Notes: generated by a model from the letters alone, not told the origin. DNA of 64,000 nucleotides from an uncultured Pedobacter sp. (GCF_946480185.1 NZ_CAMLIG010000010.1:72884-136883); one strand, 5' to 3'. Positions 26,695 to 35,895 are shown, numbered from the stretch's first letter. A program made the numbers and translations.

Positions 26695-28107
26695 ATGAAC
26701 GTTTTACATTTAAGCGCAGAGTGCTACCCGGTTGCTAAAGCCGGAGGTTTAGGCGATGTAGTGGGTGCTTTGCCAAAATATCAGGTTGGTTTGGGCATGC
26801 AGGCAATGGTAGCAATGCCTTTCTACGATAAAAAATTCACACAAACTCACAGTTTCGACTGTGTTTATAAATCGTCCTCAAAACTTGGTTACAGAAGTTT
26901 TGATTTTGAAATTTTAAAAGAAAAGGAAAACACTTTGGGTTTTGAGTTATACCTCGTAAAAATCCCAGATCTGCTGGACCGTACCGAAATTTACTCGTAC
27001 CCAGATGAAACCGAACAATTTGTAGCTTTCCAAATTGCTGTTTTGGATTGGATCATCGCTACAGATAAAAAAATAGATGTTTTCCACTGTCATGATCATC
27101 ATACGGGATTAGTTCCCTTCCTCATCAAATATTCAAATAAATACGCAAGCTTATCCAAAACACCTTCTGTTTTTACCATTCATAACGGCGAGTACCAAGG
27201 ATGGATGGGCTGGGAAAAATTCCATTACCTGCCAGAAGTAAATGCGGAAAGTGGCGGCGCTTTAGAATGGAACAATTGCATTAATCCTTTGGCTTCGGCA
27301 ATTAAGTGTTGTTGGAAATATACCACCGTTTCGCCAAGTTATTTATCAGAATTACAATATAAAGCACATGGCTTAGAGTTTTTGTTTGAGCTGGAACATC
27401 AAAAAGGTGTAGGGATTTTAAACGGGATAGATGTTGATGTTTGGAATCCGAAAACGGATCCAATGCTGAGCCACAACTACCAAACAACAACGGTTAAAAA
27501 CGGCAAAGAGTTAAATAAGCTAGAAGTTTGCGAACAATTCAATCTAGATCCCAGCAAGCCACTTTTCACTTTTATTGGTCGATTGGTGATTGAAAAAGGT
27601 GCTGATAAACTGGTAGAGCTGATAAGAGAGGTTTTTCTTCGCCACCAAGGAGAACTTAATTTTTTAATATTGGGATCGGGAGATAAGGCTATTGAAGCCA
27701 GTTTAAAAGAGGTACAAACTTATCTGCGCAACTTCAACTGTTTTATCGGTTATGATGAAGTGCTATCTCATAAAATATATGGTAGTGCTGATTTTATTTT
27801 AATGCCGTCCAGAGTAGAGCCTTGCGGATTAAACCAGCTGTATGCCTTACGTTACGGCACCGTTCCAATTGTTAGGGCAACGGGTGGCTTAAAAGATACC
27901 GTTGTTGATATTAATACAAAAGACGGTTATGGTATCAGATTTGATAACTTAGATACCATGGAAATGGTTCATGCCATTGACCGAGCCATAATTTTATACC
28001 AAGAGAAAAAAGAGCTTAACCAAATCCGCAAAAAAATGATGGAGTTAGACTACTCTTGGACTAAATCTGCAAAAGAATATTACGAATTATATAAAAGCTT
28101 AAATTAA
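26695..28107 (+). CDS. glgA: Glycogen synthase
   Basis: GT5 enzyme that transfers glucose from ADP-glucose to growing alpha-1,4-glucan. It shows the KAGGLGDVVGALPK motif (KxGGL, nucleotide-sugar binding) near the start, HDHHTGLVPF, and the C-terminal PSRVEPCGLNQLYALRYGTVPIVR with the EX7E-type catalytic region. At 470 residues it has the bacterial length. glgC begins 5 bp later, so the two are cotranscribed for glycogen storage. Confidence 0.96.
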   Translation: MNVLHLSAECYPVAKAGGLGDVVGALPKYQVGLGMQAMVAMPFYDKKFTQTHSFDCVYKSSSKLGYRSFDFEILKEKENTLGFELYLVKIPDLLDRTEIYSYPDETEQFVAFQIAVLDWIIATDKKIDVFHCHDHHTGLVPFLIKYSNKYASLSKTPSVFTIHNGEYQGWMGWEKFHYLPEVNAESGGALEWNNCINPLASAIKCCWKYTTVSPSYLSELQYKAHGLEFLFELEHQKGVGILNGIDVDVWNPKTDPMLSHNYQTTTVKNGKELNKLEVCEQFNLDPSKPLFTFIGRLVIEKGADKLVELIREVFLRHQGELNFLILGSGDKAIEASLKEVQTYLRNFNCFIGYDEVLSHKIYGSADFILMPSRVEPCGLNQLYALRYGTVPIVRATGGLKDTVVDINTKDGYGIRFDNLDTMEMVHAIDRAIILYQEKKELNQIRKKMMELDYSWTKSAKEYYELYKSLN

Positions 28108-28112
28108 AAAAC

Positions 28113-29384
28113 ATGTACGAATCTAAAGTTATCTCAGTCATTCTTGGTGGCGGACAAGGCTCCAGGTTATCTCCTTTAACCGCAACGCGTTCTAAGCCTG
28201 CAGTACCAATAGGCGGCAAATACCGATTGGTTGATATTCCAATTTCAAACTGTATCAACTCTAATTTGATGCGAATGTTTGTACTTACCCAGTTCAACTC
28301 GGCATCACTTAATAAGCACATCAAAAACACCTATAACTTTGGATCTTTTAGTAATGCCTTTGTTGATATTTTGGCGGCAGAACAAACCCCCGGTAATGGA
28401 GGCTGGTACCAAGGTACTGCAGATGCGGTGAGACAAAGTTTGCATCACCTAAAACAGCATGATTTTGAATATGTATTAATTCTTTCTGGAGACCAACTTT
28501 ATCAAATGGATTTTAGAGATATGATCAAAAACCATATTGATAAAGGTGCAGATATTACCATTGCAACTATCCCTGTAAACGCAAAAGATGGTACCAGTTT
28601 CGGTATTTTAAAAGCTGACGCCGATTTATCCATCACTTCTTTCACGGAAAAACCAAATTCAGAAAAAATTATCGGTTGGGAATCTGAAGTTGGGCCAGAA
28701 ATGGAAGCCTTAGGAAGAAATTATCTGGCATCAATGGGAATCTACCTGTTCAACAAAGATGTTTTAATTAATATGTTGGAGGGGAATGACCGCCATGATT
28801 TTGGTAAACAGATTATACCTGATGCCGTTGGAGTAAATAAAATCATCAGTTATCAATATGAAGGATATTGGACAGATATTGGAAACATTGATTCATTTTT
28901 TGAAGCCAATTTGGGCTTAACAGATGATATTCCTGAATTTAATTTATTTGCCAAATGCCCAATTTATTCTAGAGCTAGGATGTTGCCACCAAGTAAAATT
29001 GGCGGTACGCGTTTAGAAAGTGTTATTATTGCCGATGGCTGTATTATAAATGCTGACGAGATTAAACGGTCTGTTATCGGTATCAGAAATAGAATTGGTA
29101 GGGGAACAAAAATAAGCAACTGCTATATTATGGGTTGCGATTATTACCAAACCATAGAAGAAATTAGTGGCGCCGAAACCGCTCACAAGCCTCTAACAGG
29201 AATTGGCGAAAACTGCGTGATAGATACTGCTATTTTAGATAAAAACTGTTTCATAGGTAATAATGTTACTATAAAAGGCGGACATCATTTGCCAGATTCT
29301 GATTGCCCAACGCACACCATTAAAGAAGGAATTATCGTTATTAAAAAGAGCGCAGTAATTGAAGACGGAACCGTAATCGGTTGA
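28113..29384 (+). CDS. glgC: Glucose-1-phosphate adenylyltransferase (ADP-glucose pyrophosphorylase)
   Basis: Makes ADP-glucose from ATP and glucose-1-phosphate, the committed and usually allosterically regulated step of glycogen synthesis. Pyrophosphorylase signature GGGQGSRLSPLTATRSKPAVPIGG at the start, SGDQLYQMDFRDM, FTEKPNSEKI with the substrate lysine, and a C-terminal left-handed beta-helix. Length 423. Follows glgA directly and is closed by a terminator. Confidence 0.97.
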   Translation: MYESKVISVILGGGQGSRLSPLTATRSKPAVPIGGKYRLVDIPISNCINSNLMRMFVLTQFNSASLNKHIKNTYNFGSFSNAFVDILAAEQTPGNGGWYQGTADAVRQSLHHLKQHDFEYVLILSGDQLYQMDFRDMIKNHIDKGADITIATIPVNAKDGTSFGILKADADLSITSFTEKPNSEKIIGWESEVGPEMEALGRNYLASMGIYLFNKDVLINMLEGNDRHDFGKQIIPDAVGVNKIISYQYEGYWTDIGNIDSFFEANLGLTDDIPEFNLFAKCPIYSRARMLPPSKIGGTRLESVIIADGCIINADEIKRSVIGIRNRIGRGTKISNCYIMGCDYYQTIEEISGAETAHKPLTGIGENCVIDTAILDKNCFIGNNVTIKGGHHLPDSDCPTHTIKEGIIVIKKSAVIEDGTVIG

Positions 29385-29408
29385 TTTTAAATATTTTAAT
29401 TCGTATTG

Positions 29409-29438
29409 AAAAAAGCTGTTTAACCGACGGCTTTTTTT
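29409..29438 (+). terminator. Intrinsic terminator after glgC
   Basis: A stem AAAAAGCTGT / ACGGCTTTTT with loop TTAACCG, ending in T7, lies 25 bp after the glgC stop. Confidence 0.75.
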
Positions 29439-29523
29439 GTGGATTTATTTATTAAGATAAAACTCGGCACTTTTCTCGTTTTAAATCCTTAAAATTGGGA
29501 AACTAAAACTAAAAAAAATAAGC

Positions 29524-30219
29524 ATGAAAAAATTATTACAGGCAACCTTTTTATTGATGTTCTTTGGCATAATTGGAGCAAAGGCACAAGATAAAATTTA
29601 CAAAACAAGTGGCGAAGTTTTAGAAGCTAAAGTCCTAGAAATTGGTTCCACCGAAATAAAATATAAAGTTTTCGCCAACATAAATGGCCCCACTTATACC
29701 ATTCTTAAAACCCAGGTGTTAAAAATTACTTACGAGAACGGAAAATCTGAGAGTTTCCAAGATAGTCCGATGGTTACGGAAAATGTTGTTGCCAAAAGAG
29801 CACAAAATATTTATGTGGAGCTAGGAGCGCAGGGGTTACTTTTCACCGCAAATTACGATACTCGTTTTAGCAACAAACGAAACGGAATTGGTGGAAGAAT
29901 TGGTGTTGGCGCATTGAATGTTGACGGCTTAACGGTGGTAACCGCACCTATATCATTAAATTATTTACTCGGAGAAGGTAAAAACTTTTTTGAAATTGGC
30001 TTAGGCGCAACCTTTATCAATGGCAATAGCAGTTCCGATTTTTTCGATAATGGCGGTGGAAACAACAGCGCAAGTACGGTAATAGGTACAATGGCATTTA
30101 TGTACAGGTTGCAACCGGTAAATAGTGGTTTTTCTTTTAGAGGTGGATTTACCCCAATTTTCAATAGTGATGGTTTTGTGCCTTACTACGCTGGCATTAG
30201 CTTAGGTTATACTTTTTAA
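29524..30219 (+). CDS. Exported small beta-barrel-like protein, function unknown
   Basis: 231 residues: a signal peptide (LLMFFGIIGAKA, cut before QDKIY), then a short region DKIYKTSGEVLEAKVLEIGSTEIKYK resembling the N-terminal small beta domain found before many Bacteroidota barrels, then strands typical of an eight-stranded barrel, ending in aromatic F (SLGYTF) as outer-membrane proteins do. Own terminator downstream; stands alone. Function cannot be assigned. Confidence 0.7.
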   Translation: MKKLLQATFLLMFFGIIGAKAQDKIYKTSGEVLEAKVLEIGSTEIKYKVFANINGPTYTILKTQVLKITYENGKSESFQDSPMVTENVVAKRAQNIYVELGAQGLLFTANYDTRFSNKRNGIGGRIGVGALNVDGLTVVTAPISLNYLLGEGKNFFEIGLGATFINGNSSSDFFDNGGGNNSASTVIGTMAFMYRLQPVNSGFSFRGGFTPIFNSDGFVPYYAGISLGYTF

Positions 30220-30241
30220 CAAGCTTAGCTATTGAATCAAA

Positions 30242-30278
30242 AACGCCATTGAACCTAGGATTCAATGGCGTTTTTTTT
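30242..30278 (+). terminator. Intrinsic terminator after the small barrel gene
   Basis: Stem AACGCCATTGAA / TTCAATGGCGTT with loop CCTAGGA and a run of eight T, 22 bp past the stop codon. It could also serve the convergent YhcH-type gene only weakly, since the A side is short. Confidence 0.88.
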
Positions 30279-30294
30279 GGATAACGGTTATCGT

Positions 30295-30744
30295 TTATTT
30301 ACGAACTTTTATTACCATCTTCTTTACTTCTCCATCGGCAATCATTGGTGCGTGAACATCTTCTGGAAAGAAAATCACAAACTGGTTGTCGTTTAAGGTG
30401 AAGTGCATGGTAGGCTTGTCGTTAAAAAACAGCACATCTTTTTCTGGGTTGTACTCGCCTTTTTGCTCTTTGCACTCGTTTCTGGTTTTCCAGCCGATGT
30501 TTTCTGTTCCGCGGATACAAACCTGGATATCAATGTTTTTATTGTGGCACTCAAATTTTGCTTCCGATTCCTCGGCAGTCATTCCCGCTTTGTCAGAAAC
30601 AATTGCTTTTAAGCCATCGGCAATTTCATATTTACCTACTTCTATAGCGGTTAAGTCCGTTGCTCTAATGTACTCAAACGCCTGTGCAAATAATGGGTGT
30701 ACACTTGCGTATTTGTCTGCGTTTGCTAAAGTATCTATGATCAT
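30295..30744 (-). CDS. YhcH/YjgK/YiaL family protein
   Basis: 149-residue cupin-like protein of the DUF386 family: NIDIQVCIRGTENIGW, FFNDKPTMHFTLNDNQFVIFFPEDVHAPMI and the C-terminal KMVIKV. Members accompany sialic-acid, 2,3-diketogulonate or uronate catabolic genes and probably isomerise or open sugar acids; the reaction is not certain. Its place next to kdgK fits a role in sugar-acid breakdown. A hairpin lies between it and kdgK, so it may be transcribed separately. Confidence 0.88.
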   Translation of the reverse strand: MIIDTLANADKYASVHPLFAQAFEYIRATDLTAIEVGKYEIADGLKAIVSDKAGMTAEESEAKFECHNKNIDIQVCIRGTENIGWKTRNECKEQKGEYNPEKDVLFFNDKPTMHFTLNDNQFVIFFPEDVHAPMIADGEVKKMVIKVRK

Positions 30745-30870
30745 GTTTTAGTTTGTTAGATTGTTGGGGGTTAGTTTGTTAGTACTTTATAATGTACTTA
30801 GTTCATTAGGATTGCATGTGACAGATTCATTGATTCTTGACAGATAAAAATAAAACGTTTTATTACCTAA

Positions 30871-30905
30871 AAAAGTCCATAATCTAATATTGATTATGGA
30901 CTTTT
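30871..30905 (-). terminator. Hairpin terminator after kdgK
   Basis: Arms AAAAGTCCATAATC (30871-30884) and GATTATGGACTTTT (30892-30905) pair perfectly over 14 bp with a 7-base loop; A- and T-rich flanks on both sides would let it act in either direction. It lies about 40 bp past the kdgK stop. Confidence 0.8.
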
Positions 30906-30945
30906 CTCTCCTCAAGATTAACTGTTCAGCACTAATGAACTTTAA

Positions 30946-31971
30946 TTATCTCTGTACCCTACCAGATCCATCACCACCTACTAAACCTTCAACTTCTGAA
31001 AGTGTAGCATGGTTTAAATCTCCTGGGATGGTATGTTTTAATGCAGAAGCGGCAACACCAAATTCTGCAGCGTCTTTCATTGATTTTCCGGTTACTAAAC
31101 CAAAAATGAAACCGCTTGCAAATGAATCGCCACTACCAACACGGTCAACAATACGTACGTTATATTCTTTAGTGTGGTGAAATTCGTTTCCGTCATAAAC
31201 CAATGCGCTCCATCCGTTGTCAGATGCACTGTGGCTTTCTCTCAAAGTTGAAGCAATGTATTTGAAATTGAATTTCGCTTTCATTTGCTTACAAACGTCT
31301 TTAAACCCGTCCAAGTTTAGTTCGCCTTTGGTAACATCTGTACCTGCACTCACAAAACCTAAGCTGGTTTCGGCATCTTCTTCATTACCTATACAAACAT
31401 CAACATATTGGCAAAGCTCAGTCATCACTTTTCTAGCTTTTTCTTTACTCCATAATTTCTTACGGTAGTTTAAATCTATACTGGTAGTAACACCTCTTTC
31501 TTTTGCTGCTTTTAAAGCGGCTAAAGTTAAAGCTGCGGATTTATCGCTCAAGGCTGGAGTAATACCAGTTGTGTGGAACCAATCAGCACCTTCAAAAATC
31601 GCATCCCAGTCAAATTCAGAAGCATCAGCATCAGCAATTGACGCGTCGGCTCTATCGTATATTACTTGTGAAGCTCTCATAGAAGCACCCGTTTCTAAGA
31701 AATAAATTCCTAATCTTTTGCCACCTCTTGCTACAAATTTAGTATCAACACCGTATCTGCGTAAGTGGTTAATTGCCGCTTGTCCAATTGCGGTATCAGG
31801 CACTTTAGAAACAAACGTTCCGTTTAACCCATAGTTGCATAATGCGGCCGCTACGTTAGCCTCGCCACCTCCGTAAGTTACATCGAATGTATCGCTCTGC
31901 ACAAATCTTTTGAAATCTGGAGTTGATAATCGCATCATTATTTCTCCAAGTGTTACGACTTTTTTTGACAT
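30946..31971 (-). CDS. kdgK: 2-keto-3-deoxygluconate kinase (PfkB family sugar kinase)
   Basis: Phosphorylates KDG to KDPG, which eda then splits. PfkB landmarks: TYGGGEANVAAAL near the N-terminus, and the C-terminal catalytic loop DRVGSGDSFASGF with the catalytic aspartate. Length 341. It is divergent from eda across a 219-bp gap and belongs to the uronate island. Substrate preference is inferred from the neighbouring KDPG aldolase and ExuT-like transporters. Confidence 0.9.
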   Translation of the reverse strand: MSKKVVTLGEIMMRLSTPDFKRFVQSDTFDVTYGGGEANVAAALCNYGLNGTFVSKVPDTAIGQAAINHLRRYGVDTKFVARGGKRLGIYFLETGASMRASQVIYDRADASIADADASEFDWDAIFEGADWFHTTGITPALSDKSAALTLAALKAAKERGVTTSIDLNYRKKLWSKEKARKVMTELCQYVDVCIGNEEDAETSLGFVSAGTDVTKGELNLDGFKDVCKQMKAKFNFKYIASTLRESHSASDNGWSALVYDGNEFHHTKEYNVRIVDRVGSGDSFASGFIFGLVTGKSMKDAAEFGVAASALKHTIPGDLNHATLSEVEGLVGGDGSGRVQR

Positions 31972-32035
31972 CGTTTGCTGTTGTTTAGAAATTGAAAAAT
32001 TGGTTTATTAAAATAAAATTGCACTATTTAGAAAC

Positions 32036-32061
32036 CAAAAGTACAATAATGGCTGTTACAA
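32036..32061 (-). promoter_or_regulatory. Probable promoter of kdgK
   Basis: On the minus strand TACTTTTG (32036-32043) matches the -7 consensus TAnnTTTG. The nearest TTG (32059-32061) is 15 bases upstream, slightly closer than usual. It lies 65 bp from the kdgK start. A small dyad ATCGGTATCGAT at 32084-32095 lies further up in the shared kdgK/eda gap and could be an operator, but is too short to be sure. Confidence 0.35.
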
Positions 32062-32190
32062 ATACTTTTTTTATATCAAAATCATCGGTATCGATTGCGT
32101 AAATTAATCTACCTATCTTTACCACAAATTACCTTTTAATAGCTACATTAGTTATCTTTTTAACAAAAAACCTAATAAATAATACAAAAA

Positions 32191-32853
32191 ATGGATACAA
32201 AATCTATGCTTCTTAAAGCAATTACCGACCAAGGTATGCTTCCTTTATTTTTTCATGCTGATGAACAAAAAAGTATCGACATTACACAAACCGTGTATGA
32301 TGCTGGCGTAAGAGTGATTGAATATACCAACAGAGGAAAAGAGGCGATATCTAACTTTAAAAAGTTAAAAGAGGTTGCAAAGAAAACAATGCCCGAATTG
32401 AAGTTGGGTATCGGAACTATTAAAACTCCGGCAGAAGCACAAGAATTTATTGATGCCGGAGCTGATTTTATTGTTTGCCCTATTGTTGTTCCTGAAGTTG
32501 CCGAGCTGATTAATGCTGCTGGGATTTTATGGATTCCAGGCTGTATGACGCCAACTGAAATTGCTCTGGCGCAAAAACATAATGCAGGTTTAATCAAAAT
32601 TTTCCCTGCTAATATTTTAGGTCAAGAATTTATCTCTTCTATAAAAGAATTATTTAGAGGCCAGCTATTTATGCCAACAGGCGGTGTTGATTTAAGCGAA
32701 ACAAATATTTCTAGCTGGTTTAAAGCTGGGGTTTGTGCCGTTGGTATGGGAAGCAAACTTATTAGTAAAGACGTTATGGAAAACGCAAACTATGGAGAAT
32801 TGGCCAAAAACACCAAAGAGGTGTTGGCAGTAATAAAATCAATTAAAAAATAA
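32191..32853 (+). CDS. eda: KDPG / 4-hydroxy-2-oxoglutarate aldolase
   Basis: Class I aldolase that splits 2-keto-3-deoxy-6-phosphogluconate to pyruvate and glyceraldehyde-3-phosphate. IEYTNRG holds the glutamate region, IKIFPANILG the Schiff-base lysine, and MPTGGVDLSETNISSWFKAG the phosphate-binding loop. Length 220. The MFS transporter gene begins 3 bp later, so the two form an operon. Confidence 0.96.
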   Translation: MDTKSMLLKAITDQGMLPLFFHADEQKSIDITQTVYDAGVRVIEYTNRGKEAISNFKKLKEVAKKTMPELKLGIGTIKTPAEAQEFIDAGADFIVCPIVVPEVAELINAAGILWIPGCMTPTEIALAQKHNAGLIKIFPANILGQEFISSIKELFRGQLFMPTGGVDLSETNISSWFKAGVCAVGMGSKLISKDVMENANYGELAKNTKEVLAVIKSIKK

Positions 32854-32856
32854 ATC

Positions 32857-34422
32857 ATGACGAAAGAAAAAATGAGTAGTTACAGATGGACAATCTGTGC
32901 ACTTTTGTTTTTTGCAACTACCATTAATTACATGGACAGGCAGGTGCTTTCCTTAACCTGGAAAGACTTTATTGCCCCTGAATTTCACTGGACAAATGAT
33001 GATTACGGTAACATTACCGCATTGTTTTCCGCTTTTTATGCTGTTTCTTTGTTATTTGCTGGAAGATTTGTGGACTGGTTAGACACCAAAAAAGGCTTTA
33101 TGTGGGCAATTGGTGTTTGGTCTGTAGGAGCTTGTTTACATGCTTTTTGCGGTATAGCAACTTCAGGTATTGTAACCGGTACTTGGTTTGTTGGTTTCGA
33201 AGGCGCAAAAGAAGCCATTAGAGCCACAAACAATACAGGTATGATAATGACGGTGAGTGTAACTTTATTCATCTTCGCTCGGTTTGTATTAGCGCTTGGT
33301 GAGGCGGGCAACTTTCCGGCTGCTATTAAAACCACTGCTGAATATTTTCCTAAAAAAGACAGGGCTTTTTCTACCAGTATTTTTAACGCTGGTGCAACCG
33401 TAGGTGCTTTGGCTGCGCCTTTATCAATCCCTTTTATTGCTAAAGCCTATGGCTGGGAGATGTCTTTCATTATCATTGGTGCTTTAGGTTTTGTTTGGAT
33501 GGGATTTTGGGTTTTCATGTATGAGAAACCAGAGAAACATGCTAGAGTAAATTCTCATGAACTGGACTATATCAATCAAGATGATATCGCTGATAGTAAA
33601 TTAGTGGGTTATGTTGCGGAGAGTAAGGTAAAAGTGTCTTTTGTCGAATGTTTTAAACACAAACAAACCTGGGCTTTTGCATTTGGCAAATTTATGACCG
33701 ATGGCGTGTGGTGGTTCTTTTTGTTCTGGACACCAGCTTACTTAAGTTCTGTTTACGGAATGGACTCAACCCAGGCGGCTTTCCCTTTATTTATACTGTA
33801 CGCAATTACTTTATTATCGATTATTGGAGGTTGGTTGCCAACCTACTTTGTAGAGAAAAAAGGCATGGAGCCTTATTCTGGAAGAATGCGGGCAATGTTG
33901 ATTTTTGCGTTTTTTCCGTTGCTTGCTATTTTTGCACAACCTTTAGGTCATTTAACTTATTGGTTACCCGTAATTATTATCGGTATTGCAGGTGCTGCTC
34001 ACCAAGCTTGGTCCGCGAACATTTTTACCACGGTTGGGGATATGTTTCCTAAAAAAGCAATTGCTACCGTTACAGGTATTGGTGGTTTAGCAGGAGGTAT
34101 AGGTTCGGTCCTTATTAATAAAGGATCCGGGCTTTTATTTGATTTTTCGCAGAGAAATTGGAGTACAATTAACGGTCAGCCGTTGTTAGAAAAATATCCT
34201 CAGCTTCAAGATCAAGCATCACGAGAAGCGTTCCTTAAAGCCAGTAACAGCGCCAATTTAGAAGCATTTTTGAAATCACTTTCCGCTTCTGGTCAAACGG
34301 TAGTTAATGGAATCAGCTCTGGTTACATGATTATATTTTGCGTTTGCGCAGTATGCTATTTAGTTGGATGGGCGGTAATGAAAACGTTGGTACCTAAATA
34401 TCAGCCAATCTCGATGACTTAA
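32857..34422 (+). CDS. MFS transporter, hexuronate (ExuT/DehT) type
   Basis: Twelve-helix major facilitator of the anion:cation symporter family. INYMDRQVLSLTWKDF in TM1, ARFVLALGEAGNFPAAIKTTAEYFPKKDRAFSTSIFNAG in TM4-5 and GAAHQAWSANIFTTVGDMFPKKAIATVTGIGG in the C-half are hallmarks of uronate transporters. Residues of about 95-125 and 455-485 form extra loops compared with the second copy (521 against 430 residues). Imports hexuronate, KDG or an unsaturated uronate; which one is not visible. Operon with eda. Confidence 0.9.
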   Translation: MTKEKMSSYRWTICALLFFATTINYMDRQVLSLTWKDFIAPEFHWTNDDYGNITALFSAFYAVSLLFAGRFVDWLDTKKGFMWAIGVWSVGACLHAFCGIATSGIVTGTWFVGFEGAKEAIRATNNTGMIMTVSVTLFIFARFVLALGEAGNFPAAIKTTAEYFPKKDRAFSTSIFNAGATVGALAAPLSIPFIAKAYGWEMSFIIIGALGFVWMGFWVFMYEKPEKHARVNSHELDYINQDDIADSKLVGYVAESKVKVSFVECFKHKQTWAFAFGKFMTDGVWWFFLFWTPAYLSSVYGMDSTQAAFPLFILYAITLLSIIGGWLPTYFVEKKGMEPYSGRMRAMLIFAFFPLLAIFAQPLGHLTYWLPVIIIGIAGAAHQAWSANIFTTVGDMFPKKAIATVTGIGGLAGGIGSVLINKGSGLLFDFSQRNWSTINGQPLLEKYPQLQDQASREAFLKASNSANLEAFLKSLSASGQTVVNGISSGYMIIFCVCAVCYLVGWAVMKTLVPKYQPISMT

Positions 34423-34442
34423 ACTGCAAACTATATGTTTTA

Positions 34443-34480
34443 AAAAGGGCTGATTTCTTTACAAGAAATCAGCCCTTTTT
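34443..34480 (+). terminator. Strong terminator between the transporter and regulator genes
   Basis: Arms AAAAAGGGCTGATTTCTT and AAGAAATCAGCCCTTTTT pair without mismatch over about 17 bp around a 2-4 base loop. Located 20 bp after the MFS stop and 22 bp from the end of the convergent regulator gene; its symmetry suits use in both directions. Confidence 0.9.
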
Positions 34481-34502
34481 AATTTACTCATTAATAGCTC
34501 TT

Positions 34503-35693
34503 CTATTTCAGCGGTTTAAAGTAAATCATTTGCGTGTTGAAATCAGAGTAATTGTAACTGGTCACTTTTACTACCATTTCAAAATATTCCGGAAAGTTTC
34601 CGTACTTATCATCAATTTCCTTCTCTAGCTTTTCCAAACTGGCTTTCTTACTTAAAAAGCTTGACAGCCCTCGTAATCCCGATGCATGAAAATCCCCCAT
34701 TATAGTAATGAGGTTATTGTTTGGTCCTGGCATTTTTACCAAAAAGGCATAATCAATATAACTTCCTTTAATCTGCTCTGGCACACTCAGCGTAAGACTA
34801 TCTTTTCCTTGGCTAAAAATTTTTATCGTTCTGGGATTGCTATGTAATCTAATAGATGTTTTCTCTAAAAATTCATTCATCCAGCTAAACGAGTTAATGT
34901 TTCCGATACAAATTACATTGTTGTTTTTAATATCGTCAATATTAGATTCTGATAATGTTTGCAGGCGTACTTCCACAGATGCTTTTGCAAACACCGATAT
35001 GATATCTGGTAAAGGCCACAAATTGTTCCTAGAAAAATAGGGATAGTTAAGCTCCGTGATATTGCTTTGCTTCTCCTGCAAACCCGCAGGCCTATTTTGT
35101 TCAAGCTCTTCTTTTGAATTAATATTGATATCCCTAACTATTAAACTTTTATTATTGCCGGCAGATGAACCGTTCACTCTGAAAAAAAATGGATCTGCCA
35201 ACGTAATAAACACAGGCTGTCCGCTTTTTACATAAGAAGCCCAAACCGGATTATAAATGGTGGCACTAAGTGATTTCTTAGTTGCTATTAACCAGACATT
35301 CCCAGTAACAGAGAGGATCAAAACAATCAATAAAACTTTTAAAAAGACGCCCTTCTTGCGCTTTAAAATAGAAATTGGTTTTCCTTTTCTTTTAATTACA
35401 ATAGAATAATTTCCTTTCGGGATTTCTATTACCTCGATATCTTTTTTACCTTCCTCTGAGTAATATTTTTCTAACAAAGCCCTTAGTTTATAAACCGTTA
35501 CACGAACAATGGTATCCTCGCCAGGGATAAAATCATTTCCTCGCTTAAAAAATCCAATGGCAATATCGATCTCTTTTAAATTCTCGTTTCTCTTCGAAGC
35601 ATCGTACAAAAACTTAAGCAAGCCTTTAAGAACTTCTTTTTGGGCAAATGCCTTGCTGGCCAATACTTTGTTTATGAAATGCTTTTCTTCCAC
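34503..35693 (-). CDS. Predicted membrane-anchored winged-helix-like regulator with extracytoplasmic domain
   Basis: 396 residues in three parts. Residues 1-105 (KVLASKAFAQKEVLKGLLKFL, DIAIGFFKRGNDF, EDTIVRVTVYKLRALLEKYY, IEIPKGNYSIVIKRK) resemble a DNA-binding-like N-terminal domain that I know from Acidobacteria and proteobacterial membrane regulators or TolB-like proteins. One transmembrane helix lies at about 115-138 (FLKVLLIVLILSVTGNVWLIA). The remaining 255 residues should be periplasmic; NNVICIGNINS and DFHASGLRGL recall periplasmic sensing domains of the same proteins. Its place between two uronate transporters suggests it controls them. No enzyme motif is seen. Confidence 0.65.
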   Translation of the reverse strand: MEEKHFINKVLASKAFAQKEVLKGLLKFLYDASKRNENLKEIDIAIGFFKRGNDFIPGEDTIVRVTVYKLRALLEKYYSEEGKKDIEVIEIPKGNYSIVIKRKGKPISILKRKKGVFLKVLLIVLILSVTGNVWLIATKKSLSATIYNPVWASYVKSGQPVFITLADPFFFRVNGSSAGNNKSLIVRDININSKEELEQNRPAGLQEKQSNITELNYPYFSRNNLWPLPDIISVFAKASVEVRLQTLSESNIDDIKNNNVICIGNINSFSWMNEFLEKTSIRLHSNPRTIKIFSQGKDSLTLSVPEQIKGSYIDYAFLVKMPGPNNNLITIMGDFHASGLRGLSSFLSKKASLEKLEKEIDDKYGNFPEYFEMVVKVTSYNYSDFNTQMIYFKPLK

Positions 35694-35737
35694 TTAGGTT
35701 ATGAATGTATTAGAAAATTTATGCTTGGTTTACCAAC

Positions 35738-35766
35738 CAAATATATCTAATAATATTTAAGAGCAA
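35738..35766 (-). promoter_or_regulatory. Promoter of the membrane regulator with overlapping dyad
   Basis: On the minus strand TTG (35764-35766), 18 bases and TATATTTG (35738-35745) match the Bacteroidota consensus. A perfect dyad TTGGTT-TACC-AACCAA (35725-35740) overlaps the downstream edge of the -7 element, a good place for a repressor. Confidence 0.5.
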
Positions 35767-35842
35767 GTATAGTAACACTAGTTAACAATGTTAATTAACT
35801 GTTATTCACTTTTTTCCATCACTAATTTAACTCTCCTTCGGT

Positions 35843-35868
35843 TTTCTCAATCGCTCAAAATTGAGAAA
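35843..35868 (+). promoter_or_regulatory. Inverted repeat in the leader of the second MFS gene
   Basis: TTTCTCAAT (35843-35851) and ATTGAGAAA (35860-35868) form a perfect 9-bp dyad with an 8-base centre, ending 27 bp before the ATG. It has no T-tract. It could be an operator or a leader hairpin. Confidence 0.4.
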
Positions 35869-35895
35869 CAACTAACCAATAAAAAATTAAAGAAA

